DNA from: Pterobdella sp. o SKG-2022
Lineage: Eukaryota > Annelida > Clitellata > Hirudinida > Piscicolidae
Direction of reading: 5' to 3'
DNA: 64,000 nt
Assembly: GCA_964035795.1 (NCBI GenBank)
Contig: OZ038320.1
Span: forward strand, 25,856,118-25,920,117
Part shown: piece by piece, positions 35,901-47,183 of the stretch
Numbering within the stretch: the stretch's first letter is position 1
Layout of the letters: the number at the start of each line of letters is the position of its first letter
The notes under the pieces: generated by a model
Databases searched by the model: none
What the model was told of the DNA's origin: nothing
What the model saw: the letters and a program-made list of their open reading frames with translations, nothing else
Made by a program: the position numbers and the translations under genes

Positions 35901-38395
35901 TAAATGATGAAGGAAGAAGTAAAAAGACAAAAGGTAAATGTAGGCAAGTTGAAGGAATTCAAAGAGAATTATGAAAAACAAGTCGAGGAATTGGAACTGA
36001 AAATTGAAGTGACAATGAAGACACTCAAAAATATGGCTAGCAACAAAGAGGTTAAAACGAGAATTTATTGAATGTTATATTATGGAACACATTACTTCAA
36101 TTTCAACATTTGTTTTGCTTTTGATTATTTTAAACATGAAAAATTACGTTTAGGTCAGTGGCTTTGTGGTGTGTGTGTTTAATATAATATTTCGATACTA
36201 AAATTGTTCACTTTATAACAAAAAAAATGAAAAATTAAAGGAAAAACTATTAGAGGAGAATTTGAAAAAGTTGGAAGTGAAGAAGCTACAGAACCGTTTG
36301 ATGAAGAAAACGGATGAAGAAATTGGAAGAGAAAGAGAAATGGCTATGCTCTCTGCCGTTGTTCAAGAAAGAGAAGCAGAAATAAATATGGCCAAAAATC
36401 AAGTTTGTTATGATTAATCTATACTGTTGAAAAATCTTCATTATAAATTTCTATAATGACAAATTTCAATGTTTTTCTGAAGCTGGTAAGCACAATCAGA
36501 CTTGTAGAAGAAGAGGCAAGAAAAACGAATAATCTTCTGCAAGATTCAGTTAACAAAGCCAATTGCCTGAAAAATAAGTTTGATTCTTTTGTTTAATTTA
36601 ACAAAAAATATAAAAAAAATTATAAAACAAAGTTACAATGTAACTTGTAAGCTTTAAGAAATAATGTAAGTATGTAGGTTTGTTGAAGTATTTTATATTA
36701 ACGGCAATATCAGATTCGAAGTGATGATCATGAAGATGACCAGTTTCAACGACAACCAGGAAGAACCTTTGATATCCTACGTTGTTAAGGTATTTGGGAC
36801 ACTCGAAAAAATATAACAACTTCAATCATCATTTTTTTGTTTATATTAAAATTAAATTGTAACTTATTTTACAACATTTAACAGTCAGCGTATGAGACAG
36901 AAGTGTTAAAAGAAAAAGGTGATGCTTTGAATAAAGAACTTAAAAGTACTGAAACTGAATTGCGAGCGTTGGAAAACACTATAGCTTTGCTAGAAGGAAG
37001 CAACCAAATGCAAAAACATGTATTCAAACGTGCCTCTAGCGGAGGTTTGTTGACTGATTTTGTTTCAGTGTATTCTAATTACCTTAGAGATTGTCAATTA
37101 ACTTTCTTATATATTTTCAACAATTCAAGCATTGTTGCATAAAGATATATATTTATTGTTTTTTGAGTTTAACTATTTCAAAATAAAAATATTTTAAAAG
37201 TGAATGATTCAAAGAAGGAAGAAAAAAGAGAAAAAGTGAAAAGTCTAGCTGAAAAAGCAAATGAATATAAGAGAATAGCCTCTATGTTATATTCAAGAAA
37301 TCAAGTAAATTCAACTTCAACAATAGTTTTTAATTCAAATTTCAAACAACTATCAAATACATACTTAAATTTTTCTGTTATAAAAATTGAAATTTCTAAA
37401 TCAGGAAATGATCCAAAACCTGAACAATGTTCTACGTGAAAGGTCCTTTATGGAAGAAAACGTTTATGAAAAGAATGCAAGTTTAACTATGGGATTAGCA
37501 ATATTAATTAACTTCACTCAATTATGCTTTTATCAATAAAATAGCACTTATTTAAAAAAATAAATGTAATAATGAATTATAGTTATCGATACATGCTAAT
37601 CAGGTCATATTGAGTAAAATTGACAAAGAAATTCAGGATCAAAAGTTAAAATTAACACGAATCCAAAAAATGGTCTTTCTTTATCTAAAAGCTATTTTCT
37701 TGAGAATTTTCATTTATTGATGCTTACAGAATGTAAAGTTGTTGAAAGAAACAGAAAACATAAGGGAGGCCAACCCTTCGATAGAGGTTCATGGAATATA
37801 ACTGAAAATATAGAAGAATTTTTTATGAATATAAATTAATAAATCAATAAATGAGAAGTATGGAGAATAATATTGGAAAGCATTGAACTATAAAAGTTTA
37901 TAACAGAATAGCTAAATAATGAATATCGAATTTAAAATTCAAACACTTTATAAACGAAGGATGAATTGCGTTTGAAAGAGCTGAAGTGGCTGAACAAATT
38001 GATCAACCTCGAAATAGGGAACATTCTCAGCAAAGAAAACCTTTCAACACACTTGTCTCAGATCTTCAAAGATGTAAACGTTTTATTCATATTATAATGC
38101 ATTATACAATTTTTTTAGACTGATTTTATAACAGAAAATTTTCATCGTCAAATTTGAATTGAATATCAAACAGGCGGGAGTTAAACTAACAGGAAATAGC
38201 GACTCAAACGATAATAAAAAATTTATGAACCGATCGTCTTCACTCTTGAGTTTAAGATCTTGCACTAATTCTCCTTCAAAACTCGCTAGAGCCCCTTCCC
38301 ATGTAAGAACTGTTATGATTTCATTGGACAACGCTTCAAATAGTGGCAGTAGCAGAACCTCAGAACGCAACAGAGCCTTAAGAAGTGTGTTTTAA
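32952..38395 (+). CDS. CCDC39: CCDC39, axonemal 96-nm ruler protein
   Basis: Twenty-four exons join in frame into 932 residues (human 941): 32952-33056, 33114-33233, 33308-33454, 33619-33777, 33898-33990, 34071-34199, 34287-34394, 34583-34666, 34872-34975, 35038-35185, 35245-35334, 35432-35521, 35591-35758, 35913-36050, 36241-36402, 36483-36577, 36714-36789, 36885-37044, 37201-37304, 37405-37461, 37604-37672, 37730-37786, 37960-38073, 38174-38395. The protein is coiled coil nearly throughout. The N-terminal FEEGFRIPIANEKNK and MQSHFKNVKNEM, the non-coil interruption KFEVMIMKM near residue 650, the RALENTIALLEGSNQ block and a Ser-rich tail all sit where CCDC39 has them. With CCDC40 it forms the ruler that sets the 96-nm repeat and anchors inner dynein arms and the nexin-dynein regulatory complex. 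Most introns are phase 0. The donor of exon 20 is ambiguous. Confidence 0.96.
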
Positions 38396-40445
38396 AACAA
38401 AACCCTTTGGATTTTTATATATAATTTTATAAAATGAAGCAAAAACTCATATTAATTATTACTAAACTTGATTTCTGAATAACTTAAAACAAATTATTAC
38501 TGAAAATTCCGTAGCATTTGAAAAAAAAATGTTCTCTTATTTTTAGCATAAATTTTTGATAATTCTGAAGAAATGACCATGACGAAACTATTAAAGTTTA
38601 ACAGATAAGAGGAAAATTTTATAACAATGTCAAGAAGTATAAAAATTGTTCACATTTCGAAACAGATAACCAAATCCTTTCAAGAAGCACTTCGAAAAAC
38701 TCAAGTGATAAAATAAAATTCATTATTGTTTAATTTAAGAAAAAATTTTCAAAATTTTTTTCCAATTTATGAAGCTTTTTGTATCATAAACTTACATTAT
38801 TAAGTACTTTTTTATGTACTTAATATAAGTATAATTAATACATAATAATTTAAGTTTTTCTTACAGAAAGTTTCTACACTGAATAAAAATTCCAATCTGT
38901 TTTTTCTAATTATATGATTTATACAAGCCATGAAGTTCATACTGAAATCTATTAATAAAAGTTCTCATATAAATATTTAATATTTAAATAATTCAAAGTT
39001 TAAATTGTGTCAAAATTGTATATATTAAAATATTGATGTTTTGTAGTTAATTCCTCTTCAATGGTGAGGCGGAAGGAACAAGTGATGTACTGAAACTTGA
39101 CGCTTTTTATTCCTCCAATTCATTAATGCTGATTACAAACTGAAATGGTTTTCTGAAGTTAATATAAGGTTGATTGTTAATATGATAAATTTTTTAGATG
39201 AAATTGTTTTTATTCAAGTAACAAACCAATATCTATCCAACAAAATATATATTGAAAAGATATAGGAAAATTTAAAATAATAAGGTTTCATATTCAATAT
39301 TCTTGTTAGCATAAATTGCCTTTCAAATCTCCTCATAAGTTACCAGTCTCTACCTAGTTGAAATTACAAAAAGTATAACCCACGTTTGGATAATTTTATT
39401 TCTAATTTGAAGAAAGAAACTTTGAAAAAATTTTTAAATTTTTTGTAAAAGTAACCTTTTTTTTTCAATTGGTTTGATACTTGTAGCTCATCTATAGAAA
39501 AAAAATTTTATTTAAATAAACTAAGAGAAAGTCGTGATTTCATTGAATATTGGCCATAATCAATCAGAAAAAATATTATCTTACCAAACTTCTACCACTA
39601 GTGAAGAGGTATCAATAAAAACATTTTATTTCAAAAAAACCTTCAAAGGAAGAGTTTACAAGAATGAAATTCAATTTGTTTGGAAATTCGTGTAAAAATA
39701 AAAGAGTTGAAATGTCGGTTCAATAGAAAATCCGCTAATACTGAAGTCAAATCTACACAGAAAATCTTTCTCCAAAAGTTTGTGAAAAATCTTTTTAGTG
39801 AGGTTCGACTTATTTAAAAATAGGTTTTTCAGGGTATTTGAATGTTTACTTGATTAAAAATTGTATCGTTTTGAACTATACTGAGCTTCGTTTTTTATCG
39901 TTTTTATTTTCGTTCAAAAAAATTCTTCCAGGAACGCCTTCAAAAAGCTAACTATTATGAAGTTGCCTTCAGAGAACATTTTAAAAAGTCTCTAACAAGC
40001 CGTATAATAACATGACTTGTAAATTATATATATTTCTTACGCATCATAAGAAAAACTGGAAAAAGTTTGACTTTTTCTAGTACTTCAGTCCTATAAATCT
40101 TATTTTATCACAACTCTACTAAATTTAAAGTGTGATACTGTTGTATTAGTATTAAACAAATAAAAGTGTTTATAAAACAACAAAAACTTTCATAAGCTGA
40201 ACTTACGTCATCAAGTACTTGCTTTTGTTCTCACGACGTTTGTACATAACAGGATTTTTCTTCACAATGTTCAAGCAAGTAAAGTTTTACCGGTCTGAAA
40301 CTTTTGTGTTTAATCACAACTAATCAAATAAGTATTAACTTTTTTGAAAAATCTTAATAAAACTAAAAGTTGAGCTCAAGTTCTTAACTAGTTTTACTTT
40401 TAGTATTTACTTTTCTAAATTTCACGTGTTGATTTTTTTGAGAAA
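38396..40445. other. Intergenic, no gene seen
   Basis: 2 kb of AT-rich DNA between CCDC39 and DDX18. It has no coding-like open segment. It contains a repeat piece at 40183-40220 and must include the CCDC39 3' end and the DDX18 promoter. Confidence 0.6.
40183..40220. repeat. Sequence related to the loop of fold-back family B
   Basis: AACTTTCATAAGCTGAACTTACG and the following CATCAAGTACT resemble 12162-12196 (AACTTTTCGTAAGTTGAACTC, then TTATCAAGTAT), which spans the inner arm and loop of the fold-back element. Confidence 0.45.
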
Positions 40446-43400
40446 ATGGAAATTCAGGGTACTACAATTTTGACAAATTCTTTACATTAATTTATTAAAT
40501 GATATTTTTAAAAATTTTATTTTTATAAATACAGATGATACCAATGATAAAAAGGATTCAACACAAAACGAATCTTTACCTAGTAAAAATTTTTAAAATT
40601 CAATTATCAATATTTAAAAGTTTTATATTCAAATTCTCACCAGTTTCGAAAACTGATCTTGGTGCCCTTATTCTAAAAAACAAATCTTTTGATGTCTTGG
40701 GTGGATATGTGGGAGACACAACATTGAGACGAGTGAAAGAAATGGGGTTTACTGAGATGACTGACATTCAAGCACAATCTATTCCACATTTACTTGAAAG
40801 AAGGTTTATTCTTTAAAATTGTATTACTTAATATGATTGTTGATAATCAATTACTTAATATGAATATGTTGAAAATTAATAAAATCTTTTTGTCTCAGAG
40901 ATGTTTTAGCTGCAGCTAAAACAGGAAGTGGCAAAACATTGGCTTTCCTCATTCCTGTTGTTGATTTGATTGATCGTCTTGGATTTAAAGCTCGAAATGG
41001 TACAGGAGCAATAATCATTTCTCCTACTAGAGAACTTGCTATGCAAACTTATGGGGTTTTGAGAGATTTGATGAAATTTCACAACATGACTTATGGTCTC
41101 ATAATGGGAGGTACTAATCGAGCTGAAGAGGCTAAAAAATTGTCTGCAGGAACCAATATATTAGTTGCAACACCTGGAAAACTTATGGACCACCTAAGAG
41201 TATTAATGTATTTTATTTAAGTTTGATGAAATTCTATTCAGATGCAAATCAATGGATTCTTTCTCAATCATTTGAAAAACTTTATATTCACCTGTTTCAT
41301 GTTTCAGAACACAAGCAAATTTCTATATAAGAATGTTCAGTGCTTGGTAATTGATGAAGCTGATCGAATACTACAAGTTGGCTTTGAAGAAGAAATGAAA
41401 GAAATTATTAAATTACTTCCAAGTAGGGTTTTTACAATATTAATTGAAAACTTTCATCAATTAAGTGTTTTCAACCCCCTTCAATTACTTGTTTTAAAGT
41501 TTTATGCATGGGCATTATTTTGTGTTTCACACTCTCATTTTATATTTTTTGTAGAGAAACGTCAAACAGTTCTTTTTTCTGCCACACAAACGCAAAAAAC
41601 TGAAGATTTGGCTCGTATATCTCTTAAGAAACATATCTACATTGGAGTGGATGACTCGAAGGAGATGGCTACTGTGGAGGGACTCAAGCAGGTTTAAGTT
41701 TTTTAATTATATTAGTTGACTATATAAGATTCATGTTTTTCAAGATTTTTAATAAATTAACCATATTAACTTCAGCCCAACTTTTAGTGAAAGATAAAGA
41801 TTGATTAAGATTATACTGTTGTGCATGCCTCAGTAAATGGAATTGACAACTGTCAGTCTAGATTATTGATACTAATACATGATAAATGGAATAAGCCATT
41901 TCAGTATATTTATGGTAAATTATTTATAAATCATGGGTCTCAGAGAAAGCTTTAATGACATTTTTTTGTTTATCTTTGAGAAAAATGAATTGGACATAAA
42001 AGCATTAATTTAATAGAAAGATTTTAACTTATTCAACTTTAAAATTATATTGATTAAATGAGTTACAAAACATTAATTTTTGAATTTTTCAGGGTTATAT
42101 CATTTGTCCTTCTGAGCAAAGGTTTTTGATTCTTTTCAAATTCCTCAAAAAGAACCGTAACAAAAAGGTAGATTTATGTGTTTTATGAGGTTTAAAACTT
42201 AAATTGTGTGAATCTTATTATTCTACATAGGTGATGGTGTTTTTCTCTTCATGTATGGCCGTCAAGTTCTTCCACCGCTTGTTGAACTACATTGATATTC
42301 CTGTGTCATGCATACATGTAAGTAAATCCTTATTTATTGGTTATAACATCCTGCTTCAATTTTTATAAGTTTTGGTTATTTAACTAATATTATGTTATAG
42401 AACAAAAAAATATATAATAATGGACGTATATTGTTATTTAAAATATATATAATACTTAATGATCGCATATTATTTTTTATACAAAGGGAAAAATGAAGCA
42501 GTCTAATCGCACTGAGACCTTTTTTCGTTTTTGTAAAGCTTCAGAAGCCACTCTGTTATGCACTGATGTGGCTGCCCGAGGTCTTGATATTCCTGCCATT
42601 GACTGTATTGTGCAATATGACCCTCCATCTGACCCCACTGTTGGTTTCTACGTTCTACTTTTACATGTTTTATTTTAGTGTTTAAATTTTTTGATATTTT
42701 TAGTTTATTTTTTTTGATGTAAACTTTATTTTTTGAAAAATTTTTAAATATAGTTTTAGGAGAGGTATTCAAATTAATAATTTCACATCAAAAGTTTTTT
42801 ATGTAAAATTTAGTTTTTCTCAAATTTCTATATGTATTTTCATAAGAGTATTTCGATGCATGACACAACTCCACCAATATTGCACAGGAGTACATCCACA
42901 GGGTGGGCAGGACAGCCAGGGGTGTTGGAGGCACTGGTCATGCTCTACTCTTTCTTATCCCCTCTGAAGTTGCCTTTCTTTTCTACCTCGAAAAAGCAAA
43001 AGTTATTTTGAATGAGTATGTCTTCAAGTTGAAAAAAGACTCTTCAATTCAAGCACAGGTCAATTTTTGAATTTTAAAATAATTTTGATAGTAGGATTGC
43101 GTTTTGAAAATGTAGCTATATAGTTTTTATGCATCGACGTTGAACTACGCCAAAATTAGCGCCTCTAGTTAAAGGCTGATTTTATGTTATAATCTAGATA
43201 CCAGTAGATTTTATGTGCAGATATCGACATGTTGATATTTTGTCTATATCATTTGGCTTGGTGCATGATCCTAGTTGACAATGGCAAGAAAAGCTGCTCA
43301 AGTGGGGAACTGCGGGTTTTGAATTTCGATAATTTTAAGTTTGTCGTTAGGTCAAGCTGGCAAGTATAAAAATTTTTCGTACTTGAATGGCTTGTTTTAC

Positions 43401-43931
43401 GATATGAGTAGTATTAATATCTAGGCCGACAAATCCAGTTGTTGGGATATGTACAACGGTGTGATATAATATGGTTAATATATATTCATATCAGCTAGAG
43501 AAGCTTGTGAATACAGTTCCAGATATACACAATGCAGCAAAAGAAGCTTACAAAGGGTACATAAGAACTTATGTCACTCACACTCAAAAGAAAATCTTCA
43601 ACGTTAAAGATCTCGATTTGAAAAAAGTTGCTATGTCGTTTGGTCTAGTTATGCCACCCTACGTTAACATATGTGAGTTTTTTTTTAATGTTTTTGTCTA
43701 TATTTCATTATGTAAGTCTGTTTGTTACATTAATTTTTAGCGTCAGATTTGAATTTCACCGAATGTTATTTCAGTTTATCCAATTTATATTTTATTATAA
43801 AAATTTAATATTTATGGTAAAAGTTATATTTCGTGATTAAATATTCAACCATCCAAATACCACCAGCGGGACACAAACGAAAATCCGACGAAAGAGGACC
43901 TAAAAGAAAAAAAAATTTCAAAAAAAATTAG
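40446..43931 (+). CDS. DDX18: DDX18/Has1-type DEAD-box RNA helicase
   Basis: Twelve exons give 500 residues in frame (yeast Has1 is 505, human DDX18 670): 40446-40458, 40535-40582, 40644-40803, 40899-41199, 41308-41422, 41555-41691, 42093-42167, 42231-42317, 42487-42639, 42888-43058, 43495-43672, 43867-43931. All helicase motifs are present: Q motif around [23 protein letters not shown], Ia SPTREL, Ib [35 protein letters not shown]. The [12 protein letters not shown] and [11 protein letters not shown] segments are typical of DDX18/Has1, as are the KKVAMSFGL block and the final Lys/Arg-rich tail. The enzyme remodels pre-ribosomal RNA in the nucleolus for 60S assembly. The first coding exon is 13 nt, chosen because it is the only nearby ATG that joins in phase. 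The intron at 43059-43494 carries a family C repeat. Confidence 0.96.
43416..43485. repeat. Dispersed repeat family C, copy 2
   Basis: The CTAGGC block, CCAGTTGTTGGGATATGTACAAC, and a trailing ATATGGTTAAT follow in the same order as in copy 1 (26974-27050). It lies at the end of the enlarged intron 10 of DDX18; the 300 bp before it is less AT-biased and may be the rest of an inserted element. Confidence 0.6.
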
Positions 43932-43969
43932 GATACATAGTTTTAAAATTATGTATATATTTTTTTTTA

Positions 43970-43975
43970 AATAAA
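43970..43975 (+). terminator. Poly(A) signal of DDX18
   Basis: AATAAA 38 nt after the DDX18 stop and only 55 bp before the CFAP70 start codon. Confidence 0.6.
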
Positions 43976-43990
43976 TCCAAACACTGCGTT

Positions 43991-44004
43991 GTTTCCATAG
44001 TTAC
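43991..44004 (+). promoter_or_regulatory. Candidate RFX X-box upstream of CFAP70
   Basis: GTTTCCATAGTTAC matches GTHNYYATRRNAAC at 13 of 14 positions. It lies 26 bp before the CFAP70 ATG, in the 99-bp gap after DDX18. Confidence 0.5.
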
Positions 44005-44030
44005 TTATTTTAGTTACTTAGTTTCGTGAA

Positions 44031-47000
44031 ATGTCTACAGTCGAACCTGATGTTGCTAAAACAATTTGTCTTACTTTAATCCAAATACGAAATTTTGTAA
44101 GTATATACATTATAATTTTTACGTATGCATTAAACGTGTGATATTGTTACAAGAATGTGGAAGAAAAGTTGTTTTTTCGGGTAAATCACGGTAGCAAATT
44201 GTTAGGTGTTACGAAAGCATTCAAAAACTGCTTGAATTCTCTGGTATGTATAAACCAAGGCGTTGAGTTAAAGATAGAAAAGCTTCCTTCCGATATTGAT
44301 GACATTGCTTCGAAACCTGTTACATGTAAATTATAGTTATTTTTAAGAAAAATTATATCAATTTAATGAATAATCTATCTAATCTTTTACTAGTTTCGAT
44401 ATTTAGCGGAGAAGTAGGCAATGATACTTCGCCAGTATTAGCTCAATGCTGTTTTGATCTTGTGGAAATTTTAATGGGTAAGGTTAATTATTCAAACTTT
44501 ATCAGACACAATATTTAAAATAACTTGGTAGGTGAAACATTTTTGAGAAAATGGTGCCAATTATTGCCGTTTGAGGGTTCAACTTTCGATGAAAACGACG
44601 ATTGTTTTAAAGTAAATATAGCTCACAATAATTGATGTGAATAACTCATTTTATCTCAATTGAACAAGGGCGAGGTAGAAATTTCCGCCAAAGCTGATAA
44701 CTCGTTGTTGTTGGAAGAAGATCTCACAGGGGGAACACTCATGTCAGTCTTAATGGAAACTATGATGCCGTTGACTTCTGCAATGCAAGAGTCAAACAAA
44801 ACATTCGTGGCTTTAATGCCTATGTACATCCAAGATGCTGTGAGATTCTATATAACAATTTAAATTTTTGAAATATTTTTAGATCAACTATTTTTTCGAG
44901 ACGGAAGAACTGGCTGTTTTTAGCAGTAATAATCTTTGGAACCCTGAAGAGAAAGACGAAGATTTCAGAGTCAAATGGGCGTCTCCTCAACCCGCTTCAG
45001 GACTTTCAGTCTTCATGCCTAACCGGTTAAATGATGTTTATTTCTTTTAATCTAACAAATAAAATAAAAAAATTATATGAAAAAATAACTTTTTATTGTG
45101 AGGAATGCAGAGTTTATATAAAAGACGTGAAATTATAGACGAGTGTTGAAAGGCAGTGGCGACAAAGAAATGGATGAGTTAAGAGGCGTTTGTGGAGTTG
45201 AAACGATGTGTGGAATAAGAGCGAGGTGGAATCAGGAGAAGAGATTTTGGATTGACGCTAGAGCAGCTTTGAGGTGAAATCTGAATACTTATGGTTAACA
45301 GCCTATTTATGATTGGTAATATAATATTAAATACAAAAATATATAACATAGTTAAGGTGAAATTTATACAGATTGAAGTGCGGGATTTTACAGAACAGAT
45401 ACTGGCCCGTACAAGTTTATTGTGTTGATTTAGAGAATTTGGACGAAGTAATTTTGTGTTTAAAAAATTTCATTTCAATAATATAAGAATTTCCACTTGA
45501 TAAAGAACGCATAATTCAAAAAAATCTTTTCATAATGCACTTCAAATATTTATATTCCAAAAACCTTACGTTTATTATATGAGTTTTCTATTTTAAAATT
45601 TCTATAATTAGCAAAGAAATGAAACCATATCAGTGTTTAGTTTCAGTATAAAATGATTGCATAAAAAAAGTAGTGATGCCATTCTATGATAAGACTCACT
45701 CAACCAAAATTAAAGCTTTTTTGCTTTCTAAATAAATGTATTAAAACCTCTATAAAATCGTAGTAAAACTTTTAAAAACACTCACAAATAAATGAAAAAA
45801 CTGCTTTTAAAACGTTCTAGGGAGCCTCAGCCGACACCAGCCTGGTATCGTGGCATGGAGTGGCATTCATCGATATGAGTCCTCTTATTCATCCTGGAGG
45901 TCAATAAGATGATGTGCAATAGTTCAAACCTAGCAGCTAAATTCAGCCAATTAATTGAAATTTATTTGTGGGATTTTTAGAAAGTATGAATAAATTTGTT
46001 TTGTTACTTTCGATTAACAGAATGCAGAACTAGAGGGGCTTACAGAGTGGTGCCATACAAGAATGAAACTGTCGCTTGCATGGTTTTCAATTGATTCAGA
46101 TTATTTGATAGTTGAAAAATTGATTAAATCACTTGATAATGATAAAGAAGTATTGTTGTTTGAAAGTTTGAAACTATTCAATATTTTATCAAAAAAAATC
46201 TAAAAACGTGTAATTTTTAGTCAAAACGCCAAGATGACGAACTTTTGAAAATGTCGTTGGAGGTTTTGAAAAAACAACTTGCATCTAACTATAAACCCAA
46301 TGAAGCTAAGGAAAAAACTGACAAAAAAGGTGATATGAAGGGAGATAAAAAAAGCGATAAGAAAAATGAAAAGAAGGATAAAAAAGTAATAAATAATTTC
46401 AATAAAAAAATATTTCATTAAAAAATTATTTGCATTAAATTTAAGTATCTTTCACAGGAAACCAAACGAGGGAAATCAGCCAAAGGAGTAAGAAAAATAA
46501 AAAATCTTTTAGAATATCATAATAATTATATCCATTAAACTTATCAATTTATTTGACCAGAAAAAAAGTGCAAACGACGATGAAGGGGAGGACAAAGGAT
46601 CATTGGATTTTGAGAAGAACGAGATTTTTGTGATTGTAGATATATCCGTCAGATTCCCATTGGTAGCACCTCTTTATAACAAGAATGTCACTCTCAAGTA
46701 TGTGTTTGAAGATTTGAAAAAGCTATTTATTACTTTTAGGAGTTTATTAATTCTTTTTCCACAATATATCTAAACAACTTACATTTACCTTATAAGCGTT
46801 TCAAGCGCAATTCCACCACGGCCACTTCTTCCTAAAATACAAATAGACCCTGAAAAGGTTAGTTAAAAATTGAAAGCAAAATTTTCAATACAAAAATTAA
46901 CATTCAACATTCACACAAGGCCCTCTCGAACTATAAGGAGAAAATTGTTGAATCTGCAGATCGTATTTTAACAGAGTACAGGTGAATTTTAACAAAAAAT

Positions 47001-47134
47001 ATTTGAATTTTGTATGGAGAAAATTTTCAGATCACTTTTGGAGGAAAATGAAGGAGAATGCCCAAATGATGAAAAAATGCAAGTATATTTATTTTTTTTA
47101 AGTCATAAACTATATTTTACATATAATAATAATG

Positions 47135-47183
<49 letters not shown>

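Noticed and set aside
36598..36825. Minus-strand 75-codon open frame in CCDC39
   Set aside because: Antisense to the CCDC39 exon 36714-36789, which is conserved and in phase on the plus strand.
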